A stretch of DNA of 64,000 nt from Nitrosomonadales bacterium (GCA_016208015.1 JACQYW010000012.1:496001-560000); one strand, 5' to 3'. Shown: positions 38,266 to 49,257, numbered from the stretch's first letter. The notes: generated by a model not told the origin, from the letters alone. Made by a program: numbers and translations.

Positions 38266-39156
38266 TTATTCGGCACCCTTCTCGGCGAACAGGCGGTCGA
38301 GCTGCTGCTCGTAAGCGTGATAGCTGAGATAGTCGTAAAGTTCCATGCGTGTCTGCATCGTCGGCACCACGTTCTGCTGTGTGCCGTCAGCAAGGATGTG
38401 CTGATATACATTCAGCGCGGCTTTGCTCATCGCGCGGTAGGCCGAGAGCGGATACAGCACCAGTTTGATGCCGACGCCCGCCAGTTCGGTGGTGGTGAAC
38501 AGCGGTGTCGCACCGAATTCGGTGATGTTGGCCAGCACCGGCACCTTCACTGTCTTGGTGAACTCGGCGTATTGCTCCAGCTTGGTCATCGCCTCGGGGA
38601 AGATCATGTCCGCACCCGCTTCGACGCAGGCGTGTGCGCGGTCGATGGCACTCTGCATGCCTTCCACCGCCAGCGCATCGGTGCGCGCCATGATGACGAA
38701 GCTGCTGTCGGTGCGCGCATCCACGGCGGCCTTCACGCGGTCCACCATCTCGCCCAGCGGCACGATGGCCTTGTTGGGGCGATGGCCGCAACGCTTCTGC
38801 ATCACCTGGTCTTCGATGTGGAAACCGGCCGCACCGGCCTGCGCCACTTCGCGGGTGGCGCGCGCGATGTTGAAAGCGCCGCCCCAGCCGGTGTCGACAT
38901 CCACCAGCAGCGGCAGGTCGGACGCTGCGGTGATGCGGCGCGCGTCTTCGCACACATCATGCAGGGTGGTGATGCCGAGGTCGGGGATGCCGAGCGAGGA
39001 AGCGGCCACGCCGCCGCCGGACAGGTACAGCGCCTTGTGGCCGCTCTTCTGCGCCAGGATGGCGCAGTAGGCGGTGACGGCACCGACGACCTGCAAGGGG
39101 TTGTTGTCTGCGACGGCCTGGCGCAGTTTTTGGCCGGGGGTGAGTGTTTGTTTCAT
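38266..39156 (-). CDS. prpB: 2-methylisocitrate lyase
   Basis: 296 aa from ATG 39156, with AAAGGAA eight bases upstream. Isocitrate lyase/PEP mutase family: [33 protein letters not shown] (the KRCGH catalytic loop), [11 protein letters not shown]. Splits 2-methylisocitrate to pyruvate and succinate. Sixteen bases separate it from prpC. Confidence 0.95.
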   Translation of the reverse strand: MKQTLTPGQKLRQAVADNNPLQVVGAVTAYCAILAQKSGHKALYLSGGGVAASSLGIPDLGITTLHDVCEDARRITAASDLPLLVDVDTGWGGAFNIARATREVAQAGAAGFHIEDQVMQKRCGHRPNKAIVPLGEMVDRVKAAVDARTDSSFVIMARTDALAVEGMQSAIDRAHACVEAGADMIFPEAMTKLEQYAEFTKTVKVPVLANITEFGATPLFTTTELAGVGIKLVLYPLSAYRAMSKAALNVYQHILADGTQQNVVPTMQTRMELYDYLSYHAYEQQLDRLFAEKGAE

Positions 39157-39207
39157 TTTCAAATTCCTTTAATCCGGATAAATCAGAGTCGTCGCTGCAT
39201 ACCAGTT

Positions 39208-39304
39208 CCTTCCCCCTTGCAGGGGGAAGGCCAGGATGGGGGTAGAGTTGCTGAAAGGCGAAGCTTCTACCCCCACCCTAACCCTCCCCCTGCAAGGGGG
39301 AGGG
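39208..39304. repeat. G/C-rich hairpins between gntR and prpB
   Basis: Two hairpins, CCTTCCCCCT-TGC-AGGGGGAAGG (39208-39230) and CCCTCCCCCT/AGGGGGAGGG (39282-39304), lie inside a larger imperfect inverted repeat with a GGGGGTAGA/TCTACCCCC pair. They fill most of the 167-base gap. Confidence 0.7.
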
Positions 39305-39323
39305 GATGCGAATACTTTTGAGG

Positions 39324-40004
39324 TCATGCTGCTTGTTCCTCTTTATCGATCATCTCGCTGATGCTGCGCCACGCCCCCTGGATGTGGCGGCGCATCAGCA
39401 GTTCGGCCAGTTCGCCGTCGCGCTGTTGCAGCGCCTGCACGATCTGGCGGTGCTGGTTCAATGCGGGTTTGGTGCGCTGGGCGTTGCGGCTGGTGCGGTA
39501 GCGGCACATGCGCAACAGCTGGTATTGCTCGCTGCCCAGCATGTCCATCAGCATCTGGTTGCGGCTGCCGCGCGCGATCTGGTAATGGAAGTCGAGGTCG
39601 CCCTCGCTTTGCGCGTACACCTTGCCGCCCTGTTTCTTGATCTGTTCTTCGTGGCGGTCGAGCAGTTTGCCCAGTTGGGCGATCTCGTCGTCGGTCATCT
39701 GTGAGGCGGCGAGGCGGCAGGCCATACCTTCCAGCGCTTCGCGCACGCCGTAGAGGTCGGCCAGGGTCTTGCGGTCCAGCACCACCACGCGCGCACCTGC
39801 GTTGGGGATGCGCTTCACCAGACGCATGCCTTCGAGATGGCGCAAGGCTTCGCGCAGCGGGCCGCGGCCCATGCCGAAGCGTTCGGCCAGCTCGGCCTCG
39901 TTCAATTTCTGGCCCTGCGCCAGCTCGCCGGTGACGATGCTGTGCGCCAGACGATGCGCAGCGATGTCCGCGAGGGTGCCTTGTTCAGGGACTTTGACTA
40001 ACAT
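39324..40004 (-). CDS. GntR-family regulator of the prp operon
   Basis: 226 aa from ATG 40004, preceded by GGAG at correct spacing. An N-terminal winged helix-turn-helix (LNEAELAERFGMGRGPLREALRHLEGMRLVKRI) is followed by an FCD effector domain (about 90-220) with metal-binding residues (DLDFHYQIARGS, HRQIVQAL). Position at the head of prpBCDE implies control of propionate use, with methylcitrate or propionyl-CoA as a plausible effector. Two similar palindromes upstream (40016-40029, 40077-40094) are its probable operators. Confidence 0.88.
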   Translation of the reverse strand: MLVKVPEQGTLADIAAHRLAHSIVTGELAQGQKLNEAELAERFGMGRGPLREALRHLEGMRLVKRIPNAGARVVVLDRKTLADLYGVREALEGMACRLAASQMTDDEIAQLGKLLDRHEEQIKKQGGKVYAQSEGDLDFHYQIARGSRNQMLMDMLGSEQYQLLRMCRYRTSRNAQRTKPALNQHRQIVQALQQRDGELAELLMRRHIQGAWRSISEMIDKEEQAA

Positions 40005-40015
40005 TCGATCACTCC

Positions 40016-40029
40016 GATTGTCGACAATC
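40016..40029. promoter_or_regulatory. operator O1, palindrome upstream of gntR
   Basis: GATTGTCGACAATC, a perfect 14-bp palindrome, 11 bases before the gntR start codon and downstream of the candidate promoter. Half-site style TTGTCGACAA is typical of FCD-type GntR regulators. Confidence 0.65.
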
Positions 40030-40032
40030 CGT

Positions 40033-40064
40033 AGCCATCCTAGCACTGAAACTGCCAATAATGA
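40033..40064 (-). promoter_or_regulatory. candidate promoter of the gntR-prp operon
   Basis: On the minus strand, TTGTCA is followed 19 bases later by TAGGAT, which is preceded by TGC as an extended -10. It lies between the two palindromic operators, as expected for repression. Spacing is longer than ideal. Confidence 0.4.
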
Positions 40065-40076
40065 CAATTAAATTTT

Positions 40077-40094
40077 GATTATGTCGACATAATC
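40077..40094. promoter_or_regulatory. operator O2, palindrome upstream of gntR
   Basis: GATTATGTCGACATAATC, a perfect 18-bp palindrome sharing the GTCGAC core and AATC ends with O1. Centres are 63 bases apart, six helical turns, which would place both sites on the same DNA face. Confidence 0.65.
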
Positions 40095-40244
40095 GAGTGG
40101 GCTTTCAAATATCCGTCCCCATTTTGCTACAGGCAGGAAATTGCGATACGGATGGCCGCGAACGGGAAGAACCGGCTGGGCAAGCGATGCAGTAACATCG
40201 GCAAAGAAGATATTAAAGGGAGGGTCGCGCTCAGACCGCTGAAC

Positions 40245-41441
40245 ATGATGAAGTCATTTTTCAGGACGCTGCTTGCCAACTGGCATTGGTTTTTGCTGCT
40301 GGGCGCGCTAACCGGCAGCGCTGCCTTTGCAGCGGATAGCGGCCAGCCAGCCGACATCGAAGTGTTCGTGCGCGAGGGCTGTTCGCATTGCGCCGAGGCC
40401 GGGGAGTTCCTCGCCGTGCTGCAAAAGGAACAGCCGCGCTTGCGCATCGATATCCGTGATGTGGGCCGCGAACCCGCCGCGCTGGCGCGTTTGCAGCAGA
40501 TCGCCGCAAGTCAGGGCAATGTTCAGGTGCGCGTGCCCGCGTTCGCAGTCGGCGACCGGCTCATCGTCGGCTATTCCGAAGAAGCCGCCACCGGCAAACT
40601 CATCCGCGACAGTCTGGCGCGAGTACATCCCTCAACACCGCAAGGCGCTGCCGCCGCGAGTTGCGCAGCCGAAGAGACCTATACCTGCGGCCCCGATACG
40701 CTGCAGCCCGAGACCTTCACGGTCGGGTTCCTCGGCAATACGCTCTCGCTCGATGACGTCGGCCTGCCGCTGTTCACGCTGGCGATGGGCTTGCTCGACG
40801 GTTTCAATCCCTGCTCCATGTGGGTGCTGATCCTGATGATCTCGCTGCTGGCACCGCTCAACAACAGGCCGCGCATGTTCGCCGTCGCGGGCACCTTCAT
40901 CGCGGTGCAGGGCGTCGCCTATTTCCTGTTCATGGCGGCCTGGCTCAACCTGTTCCTGCTGATCGGCCTGTCGCGCCTCTCCGAGATCGTCATCGCCGTG
41001 CTGGCGCTGGTTGCGGGCACGCTCAACCTCAAGGATTTTCGCGGTCTAGGCCGCGGCATCTCGCTGTCCATCCCGGCCAGCGCCAAGCCCGGCATCTACG
41101 CGCGCATGCGCGGCGTGCTGCATGCCGACAACCTCAGCGCCGCGCTAATCGGCACCGTGCTGCTGGGCGTGCTGGTGCAGATCATCGAGCTCATGTGCAC
41201 CTCCGGCTTCCCGGCGCTGTTCACGCGCATCCTCACGCTATACCAGCCGGACAGTCCTGGCTATTACGCCTACCTGCTGCTCTATGACCTTGCCTACATG
41301 TTCGACGACATGGTCATCCTGACTGTCGGCATCGTCACCCTGAGCCAGCACCGTCTGCAGGAAAAGGAAGGGCGCTGGCTCAAGCTGCTCAGCGGCGTGG
41401 TCATGGTGGGGCTGGGCATCTATCTGCTGCTGCCGCACTGA
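40245..41441 (+). CDS. thioredoxin-like / DsbD-like transmembrane thiol redox protein
   Basis: About 398 aa if started at ATG 40245 (ATG 40248 or 40152 are alternatives; AGGGAGGG at about 40217 is too far away to decide). After a signal/anchor helix, a periplasmic thioredoxin/glutaredoxin-like domain carries CSHC (VREGCSHCAEAGEF). Then come about six membrane helices of the CcdA/DsbD type, with paired cysteines in GFNPCSMWVL and ELMCTSGFPAL. Such proteins carry reducing power from the cytoplasm to periplasmic thiols, for example for cytochrome c maturation. That would suit an organism making many c-type cytochromes. Confidence 0.75.
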   Translation: MMKSFFRTLLANWHWFLLLGALTGSAAFAADSGQPADIEVFVREGCSHCAEAGEFLAVLQKEQPRLRIDIRDVGREPAALARLQQIAASQGNVQVRVPAFAVGDRLIVGYSEEAATGKLIRDSLARVHPSTPQGAAAASCAAEETYTCGPDTLQPETFTVGFLGNTLSLDDVGLPLFTLAMGLLDGFNPCSMWVLILMISLLAPLNNRPRMFAVAGTFIAVQGVAYFLFMAAWLNLFLLIGLSRLSEIVIAVLALVAGTLNLKDFRGLGRGISLSIPASAKPGIYARMRGVLHADNLSAALIGTVLLGVLVQIIELMCTSGFPALFTRILTLYQPDSPGYYAYLLLYDLAYMFDDMVILTVGIVTLSQHRLQEKEGRWLKLLSGVVMVGLGIYLLLPH

Positions 41442-41512
41442 CAAAGTGCCGCCGCGGCTGCCGCGGATCGCGCCTATACTTCGCCCATGCATCGATTTCA
41501 GAGAGGATCGTG

Positions 41513-42139
41513 ATGAACAACCGGATACGCCAGTTACTGCTGCAGATCACCGCCCTCGAAGACGAACTCAACGAGGCGCTCAAGGAGCAGGGCGGTCGCC
41601 TGCGCTACCAGATCGAAGGCCGCCGCGTCGTGTTCGAGCAGACCATCAGGGAGGCGCACCAGCGCGTCAAACTGGGCGTGTTCCGCTGGTTCCTCACAGT
41701 GCGCCCGCAGAACTACATCACCATGCCCGTCATCTACGGCATGGCGTTGCCGATGGCCCTGTTCGATCTCTGCGTCAACCTCTACCAGTCGTTATGCTTC
41801 CCGGTCTACGGCATCCCGAGGGTGAAGCGCGGCAACTATTTCGTGATGGACCACCAGCACCTGGCTTACCTCAACATCATCGAGAAGGCGCATTGCCTGT
41901 ATTGCTCGTATGCAGTCGGCCTGCTCGCCTTCGCCAGTGAAGTCGTCGCGCGCACCGAGCAGTATTTCTGCCCGATCAAACATGCAGGCAAAGTCCTCGG
42001 CGCGCATTCGCGTTACGAGCATTTCCTGGGCTACGGCGAGGCAGAGGATTTTCACGGCAAGCTTGAGGCGTATCGCGCCAAGCTTGCCTGGGAAGAGAAC
42101 CAGCCGGAAAAGCCGGAATGCGGCGGGCCACCCCCCTGA
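41513..42139 (+). CDS. conserved hypothetical protein with Cys pairs
   Basis: 208 aa from ATG 41513, preceded by GAGAGGAT. A basic helical N-terminus (ITALEDELNEALKEQGGRL), a short hydrophobic patch (YITMPVIYGMALPMALFDL), then HCLYCSYAVG and YFCPIKHAG near residues 127-160, which could bind metal or form a redox centre. The C-terminus is Pro/Glu-rich. No signal peptide is evident. I do not recognise the family. It follows the thiol-redox membrane protein and precedes the cation ATPase. Confidence 0.6.
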   Translation: MNNRIRQLLLQITALEDELNEALKEQGGRLRYQIEGRRVVFEQTIREAHQRVKLGVFRWFLTVRPQNYITMPVIYGMALPMALFDLCVNLYQSLCFPVYGIPRVKRGNYFVMDHQHLAYLNIIEKAHCLYCSYAVGLLAFASEVVARTEQYFCPIKHAGKVLGAHSRYEHFLGYGEAEDFHGKLEAYRAKLAWEENQPEKPECGGPPP

Positions 42140-42179
42140 GTCGGGTACAGCAAGAGAGATGAGCTTCTGACCCGCCATC

Positions 42180-44801
42180 ATGAACCCGCACCGGCATGAC
42201 ATCGAACAGCTCTATGCGCACCTGCACAGCAGCGCGCAAGGATTGTCGCAAGCCGAAGCGGCGCAGCGGCTGGCCGCGCACGGCGCCAACCGGCTGGAGA
42301 AGATCGCCTCGCGTTCGCTGCCCGCCAAACTGCTCAAGGAATTCACCCACTTCTTCGCCTTGATCCTGTGGCTGGCCGCCGGGCTGGCGTTCTTTGCCGA
42401 ATACCGCCAACCGGGGCAGGGCATGGCCATGCTGGGCTGGGCCGTGCTCGGCGTCATCATCGTCAACGGCCTGTTCTCGTTCTGGCAGGAATACCGCGCC
42501 GAAAAAGCATTGGCCGCGTTGAGCGACCTGCTGCCGCGCAACACCACCGCCCTGCGCGACGGCCGCGCCGTGCAACTGCCGGTGGCGGAACTGGTGCCGG
42601 GCGACGTGGTGCTGCTCGCGGCGGGCGACGACGTGCCGGCCGACTGCCGCCTCATCGAAGCCTTCGGCGTGCGCGTCAACACCGCCAACCTCACCGGCGA
42701 ATCGCGCCCCAAGGCGCGCGACACCACCACGACGGACGAAGAGCAACCCGCGCTGCGGCGCGACATCCTGCATGCCGGCACCTCGCTGATCTCGGGCGAA
42801 GCCAAAGCCATGGTGTACGCCACCGGCATGCGCACCGAGTTCGGCAACATCGCGCGCCTCACCCAGGTCGCGCGCGAACCGCTGTCCCCGCTGCAAAAAG
42901 AGATCGCGCGCCTGTCGCGGCTGGTGGCGCTGTTCGCCACGCTGCTCGGCGTGGTGTTCTTCTTCATCGGGCAGATGGTCGGCCTGTCGTTCTGGGCGAA
43001 TCTGGTGTTCGCCATCGGCATCATCGTCGCCAACGTGCCGGAAGGCCTGCTGCCCACCGTCACCCTGTCGCTGGCGATGGCCACGCAGCGCATGGCGAAG
43101 AAGAACGCACTGGTGCGTCACCTGCCCGCGGTGGAGACGCTGGGCGCGGCCACGGTGATCTGCAGCGACAAGACCGGCACGCTGACGCAGAACAGGATGA
43201 GCATCAGGCAGGTGTATTTTTCGGGAGAGTTGCGCGAGCCCGGAGCATTGCCTGATGCCCAATCCCTGTTCGACATCATGCGTCACTGCCACGACCTGCG
43301 CCGCGTCGAGCAGAACAGTCATCCGGTGTGGCAGGGCGACCCGATGGAAGTGGCGCTGCTGCAAGGCGCGCCCGCCGGGCCGATACATCCGCGCCTGGAC
43401 GAGATACCGTTCGATGCCGACCGCAAGCGCATGTCGGTGATCTGCGACACGCCGCAGGGCCGCATGCTGTATTGCAAGGGCGCACCGGAGACGGTGTTGC
43501 CGCTGTGCGATGCGATGCTGGAGCAGGGCAAGGTCATGCCGCTGGACGAAGCCGGGCGTGCGCGCCTGCTCGCGATGCAGGACCAGATGACCGAGCAGGG
43601 GTTGCGCGTGATCGCGCTTGCTTACCGTCATGATGCGAAACATGAAGCCGAGCTGATCTTCGCCGGACTCATCGGCCTGGTCGACCCGCCGCGGCCCGGC
43701 GTGGCCGAGGCCATCGCCACCTGCCACACCGCCGGCATCCGCGTGATCATGATCACCGGCGACCACCCGCGCACCGCCAGTGCCCTGGCGCGCGAGATCG
43801 GGCTGGCGGCGCAGCCGCAGGCGGTGACCGGCGAACGCGTGCGCCTGCTGTCGGAAGCCGACCTGCACCTGCTGCTCGACGAACCCGGCCTCATCTTCGC
43901 GCGCACCAGCGCCGACCAGAAGATGCGCATTGTGCAGGCCCTGCAGCGCCGCGGCGAGATCGTCGCGGTGACCGGCGACGGCGTGAACGATGCACCCGCA
44001 CTCAAGTGCGCCGACGTGGGCATCGCGATGGGCATCAGCGGCACCGACGTCGCCAAGGAAGCCGCCGACATCGTCCTGCTCGACGACCACTTCGCCACCA
44101 TCGTCGCCGCCATCGAGGAAGGCCGCGCCGTGTACGACAACGTGCGCAAGTTCCTCACCTACATCCTCACCTCCAACATCCCGGAGATGGTGCCCTACCT
44201 CGCCTTCGTGCTGTTCCGCATCCCGCTGCCGCTGACCATCATCCAGATCCTCGCGGTCGATCTGGGCACCGACATGCTGCCCGCACTGGCGCTGGGCGCC
44301 GAGAAGCCCGACCCGACCATCATGCAGCGCCCGCCGCGACCGCGCGGCGAACGTCTGCTCAACTGGGGGCTGCTGGCGCGCGCCTATCTCTTCCTCGGCC
44401 CGCTGGAAGCGGTCGCGGGCATGGCCGCGTTCTTCTTCGTGCTGCAGGGCGCGGGCTGGCAGTTCGGTACCGCGCTGGCCTTCAACGACCCGCTCTACCT
44501 GCAATCCACCACCGCGTGCCTTGCCGCCATCATCGCCATGCAAGTGGTCAACGTCTTCCTCTGCCGCCATCCGACCCTGTCCGCCTTCAGCCGCGGCCAG
44601 CGCTTCAACCGCATGATCTTCTGGGGCATCGCGTTCGAGTTGCTGCTGCTAATGTTCATCGTCTACACCCCGTGGGGCAACGCGCTGTTCGGCACCGCGC
44701 CGCTGGCGACCGGGGTGTGGCTGTTCATCATCCCGTTCGGGCTGGGCATGTTGCTGATCGCGGAGGGGCGCAAGGCCTGGGTGCGCAGGCGCAGAGAATA
44801 G
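42180..44801 (+). CDS. P-type cation-transporting ATPase (P2 class)
   Basis: 873 aa with the full P-type set: LTGESRPK in the actuator domain, phosphorylated Asp330 in SDKTGTLTQNRM, KGAPETVLP in the nucleotide domain, and TGDGVNDAPALK. Membrane helix M4 reads NVPEGLLPTVT, the P2C/P2A-like ion-binding motif of Na+,K+-, H+- or Ca2+-type pumps, not the CPx motif of heavy-metal pumps. An N-terminal cation ATPase domain and six C-terminal membrane helices are present. The ion cannot be told from sequence alone. Confidence 0.9.
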   Translation: MNPHRHDIEQLYAHLHSSAQGLSQAEAAQRLAAHGANRLEKIASRSLPAKLLKEFTHFFALILWLAAGLAFFAEYRQPGQGMAMLGWAVLGVIIVNGLFSFWQEYRAEKALAALSDLLPRNTTALRDGRAVQLPVAELVPGDVVLLAAGDDVPADCRLIEAFGVRVNTANLTGESRPKARDTTTTDEEQPALRRDILHAGTSLISGEAKAMVYATGMRTEFGNIARLTQVAREPLSPLQKEIARLSRLVALFATLLGVVFFFIGQMVGLSFWANLVFAIGIIVANVPEGLLPTVTLSLAMATQRMAKKNALVRHLPAVETLGAATVICSDKTGTLTQNRMSIRQVYFSGELREPGALPDAQSLFDIMRHCHDLRRVEQNSHPVWQGDPMEVALLQGAPAGPIHPRLDEIPFDADRKRMSVICDTPQGRMLYCKGAPETVLPLCDAMLEQGKVMPLDEAGRARLLAMQDQMTEQGLRVIALAYRHDAKHEAELIFAGLIGLVDPPRPGVAEAIATCHTAGIRVIMITGDHPRTASALAREIGLAAQPQAVTGERVRLLSEADLHLLLDEPGLIFARTSADQKMRIVQALQRRGEIVAVTGDGVNDAPALKCADVGIAMGISGTDVAKEAADIVLLDDHFATIVAAIEEGRAVYDNVRKFLTYILTSNIPEMVPYLAFVLFRIPLPLTIIQILAVDLGTDMLPALALGAEKPDPTIMQRPPRPRGERLLNWGLLARAYLFLGPLEAVAGMAAFFFVLQGAGWQFGTALAFNDPLYLQSTTACLAAIIAMQVVNVFLCRHPTLSAFSRGQRFNRMIFWGIAFELLLLMFIVYTPWGNALFGTAPLATGVWLFIIPFGLGMLLIAEGRKAWVRRRRE

Positions 44802-45147
44802 GGCTGGCGCATTGCCGTCATTCCGGCGCTCCCTCTCCGTCATTGATGGAACTACTAGCCATTCGACTAAGCCCGCAAGCGGGCAAGTCGCTGGTTATCC
44901 GGCGAAGGCCGGAATCCAGTTGAAAAAAACACTTCACGCGCAGCGTGAACAAAACCCAAAACATATTGAATAAACCCGCTGGATACCGGCCTGCACCCGC
45001 AAGGGGTACGCCGTGGTTGTAAGGGGCTAAAGCCCCAACAACACACGCAGCGCCGGTATGACGGAGCCCTTAGTAGCGGTTTTTACTTCCCCCCACTTTC
45101 CGGTAAGCTACGCCCCTTCATCTCCCCCACCCAGAAAGCGCAATAAA
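44802..45147. repeat. intergenic region built from dispersed repeats
   Basis: No gene. It holds dispersed-repeat copy 2 (44848-44929: GGAACTACTAGCCATTCGAC through GGCCGGAATCCAG), the box TGGATACCGGCCTG (44980-44993) and CCGGTATGACGGAG (45053-45066). Several of these boxes recur at 52808-52917, 4587-4608 and 3811-3824. A GGGGCTAAAGCCCC hairpin lies at about 45024-45037. Confidence 0.7.
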
Positions 45148-46818
<1,671 letters not shown>

Positions 46819-46850
46819 TCCGTGGCCCCCAATTATTTCCTTCTGCGAAT

Positions 46851-49214
46851 ATGCTAAGAAGAATATCAACGATTCAAAATATTGGACGCTTCAAGAAGTG
46901 TTCCGCTGGAGCAGCGCAGTTTGAAAAAATCACCTTAATTTTTGGTCGGAACACATATGGAAAATCAACCCTAGCTGATTTATTTTCAAGCCTTGAAACA
47001 GGGGTCGTGGATTTTATTGCACGTCGAAGAACCATTCCTGATGACAATCAGCCCCAGAAAGCAACGTTATCATTCCAAGCGGATGGGCAGCAAAACGAAA
47101 TTCCCATTAACCTATCACTACCACTCAATGATGGCTGGAATCCGGATTTGCCTAATGGGTTGAGTTTACATGTGTTTGATGATGGATTTCTTCATAAAAA
47201 CGTTTTTGCGGCGCGGTTACTTACACGAAGTACGAAAGAAAGATTCAGTGCTTTTGTTCTTGGTGCCCAAGGTGTGGCAAAAGCTCTAGATATCGCAGAT
47301 AAAAACAAGCAAAAGGGTGATGCTACACGTGAGCGAAATAAACTATATAGCGCAGCCTTAAAGGGCATCGATGATTTGCCAGAATTTTTAAAGCTATCAC
47401 CGACCGAGTCTGTTGATGCAATAAATGAAAAAATTTTAGCATTGCGGCGAGATTATGATGCGCTAAATAAGCAGAGGACAAATGCGGCGCGAATACAAGC
47501 ACGCAAAGAACTGGATGCTCTAAGTTGGGAAGTTGATTTTTCTGGCATATTGCTGCGCCTAAATCAGGTTCTGCAAGCTTCTCTTCAAACCTTTCATGAA
47601 GGTGCGCGCCTTAGCGTCGCTAAGCATATCCAGCAGAATTTTGCAGACCACAAAAGTGCTGAGAGCTGGATTCAACAAGGGTTAACTCAGAATAATGGTG
47701 TGGCTTGTCAGTTTTGTGGGCAAACCCTAACCAAGGAGGCGCTGCAATTATTAGAAATTTATCGTCAGAGTTTTGATACTTCCTACCGAGAACATGAACA
47801 ACGAGTCAGGCAAGAGCTTATAGAAATTCGTACTTTGCTAAATGAAGAACGCATCAATATCCTAAAGATTGCTATAGAAAGTAACAATAGCGCATTGGTT
47901 GGTTATACAGAACTTGAGGATGATGGGCAGTATTTGCGACTGAAAGAGCGATTAAGCCATCTTACGAACGATTTAAATAATGTACTTGATGCGTGGAAGC
48001 AGCGCCAACCCCAATTCGGAACACGACTTGGTGAGGTTATTAATCAGAAATTAGCTTCGCCGCACATGTCATTCAATGAGTTTCAAGATGGAGCGCTAAT
48101 AGATGCCGCTCTGCAAATAAGCAAACTTGTTACGCAATACAACGCTGATGCGATACAACTCAATGCTATTTATCGAAACTTTAAGTCTTCCGTCCAATAT
48201 GATTCTCTAACGCAGCGGCTTGCTGAGATTGAGCGTGATGGAAAAACAGAGTCTCGAAAACTTAAGCGGGTGGAGCTTTCCGATCAATGCGCGGAATATC
48301 TTGCTCTAGAATTAGTTGTAAAACGCTTAGGGGAAGAAATCGCCAAGCTTAATGAGGAGTTAAGAACTGAGCAGAGTGAGTTCTTAGAGCAGTTTTTCAC
48401 ACGAATGAATATATATTTCCGGCTTTTCGGCAGTGAAAATTTTCAGCTTGAAAAAGGGGAAGATAAGTCTGGTCACACACCTGTCTATTTTCTTAAAGTT
48501 AAGTTTCATGGAATCGACGTATCAGAACGCAATTTGGAGCATGTGTTCAGTGAGTCTGATAGGCGCGCGTTAGCTCTCTCAATATTTTGGTCTAGCCTAT
48601 CTGGCTTGAGTGATATTGAAATGCGCAATGCGATTGTCGTGCTGGACGATCCTGTTACATCATTCGATAACCATCGCATGACTTCGATGCATCAAGAGAT
48701 CGTCAGGCTTGCGGACTCGGTCAGGCAAATTATTGTGCTTAGCCATTTTGAACATGGAATATCGTATTTTTTGAATACATATCGCCATAACAAAGTAATT
48801 CAACTGTTATCAATAGAGAGGGTGAATGATTCCTCGAATTTGGTTGTTTCCGATATTGATTGCTTTATTAAAACCGAACATGAAAAGGCCAGGGACAGGA
48901 TATTCAGGTTTGCATCAGGGCAGACTAATGCACATAATCCAGGCGAACTTAGAACATTTTTTGAGTATGAAGTTAGCCACCGCTTTGCCAAGCAAATCTA
49001 TCTCAATAACATCAGTGTTCAGAATTTTTCTGATCGGATCGACAAGTTAATGGAAGTTGGGGCAATCACTGCTGAAATAGCGAAGGTGGCTCATGAATGG
49101 CGGGAGGTGCTCAATCCAACCCATCACATTTGGACGGGTAGTGATATAGAGGATCAAAGAAATACAGCCTCGCGATTTAGAGATTTTATTTACCACGATC
49201 TGGTTCCAGCATGA
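46851..49214 (+). CDS. RloC/PrrC-like ABC ATPase with zinc hook, candidate anticodon nuclease
   Basis: 787 aa. Walker A FGRNTYGKST (31-40), a long coiled-coil region with a CQFC zinc hook at 286-289, the ABC signature region SESDRRALALS (567-577), Walker B VVLDDPVTSFD (596-606) and the H-loop His632. After the ATPase, the C-terminal 100 residues hold an R-x3-E (Arg701, Glu705) and a later LNPTHH (His758/759). These recall the Arg/Glu/His nuclease triad of PrrC and RloC anticodon nucleases, which cut tRNA during phage infection. The gene is much AT-richer than its neighbours (24 of 60 G+C at 47281-47340 against 40 of 60 at 46501-46560), a sign of transfer. An AAA_13 protein of another role is possible. 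Confidence 0.7.
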   Translation: MLRRISTIQNIGRFKKCSAGAAQFEKITLIFGRNTYGKSTLADLFSSLETGVVDFIARRRTIPDDNQPQKATLSFQADGQQNEIPINLSLPLNDGWNPDLPNGLSLHVFDDGFLHKNVFAARLLTRSTKERFSAFVLGAQGVAKALDIADKNKQKGDATRERNKLYSAALKGIDDLPEFLKLSPTESVDAINEKILALRRDYDALNKQRTNAARIQARKELDALSWEVDFSGILLRLNQVLQASLQTFHEGARLSVAKHIQQNFADHKSAESWIQQGLTQNNGVACQFCGQTLTKEALQLLEIYRQSFDTSYREHEQRVRQELIEIRTLLNEERINILKIAIESNNSALVGYTELEDDGQYLRLKERLSHLTNDLNNVLDAWKQRQPQFGTRLGEVINQKLASPHMSFNEFQDGALIDAALQISKLVTQYNADAIQLNAIYRNFKSSVQYDSLTQRLAEIERDGKTESRKLKRVELSDQCAEYLALELVVKRLGEEIAKLNEELRTEQSEFLEQFFTRMNIYFRLFGSENFQLEKGEDKSGHTPVYFLKVKFHGIDVSERNLEHVFSESDRRALALSIFWSSLSGLSDIEMRNAIVVLDDPVTSFDNHRMTSMHQEIVRLADSVRQIIVLSHFEHGISYFLNTYRHNKVIQLLSIERVNDSSNLVVSDIDCFIKTEHEKARDRIFRFASGQTNAHNPGELRTFFEYEVSHRFAKQIYLNNISVQNFSDRIDKLMEVGAITAEIAKVAHEWREVLNPTHHIWTGSDIEDQRNTASRFRDFIYHDLVPA

Positions 49215-49257
49215 AATTGAAAATTAAAGGACGGGTGACATGGGGACGGGAATCAAA

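Noticed and set aside
41976..44570. 864-codon minus-strand frame opposite the P-type ATPase
   Set aside because: No recognisable domains; the plus strand encodes a complete ATPase.
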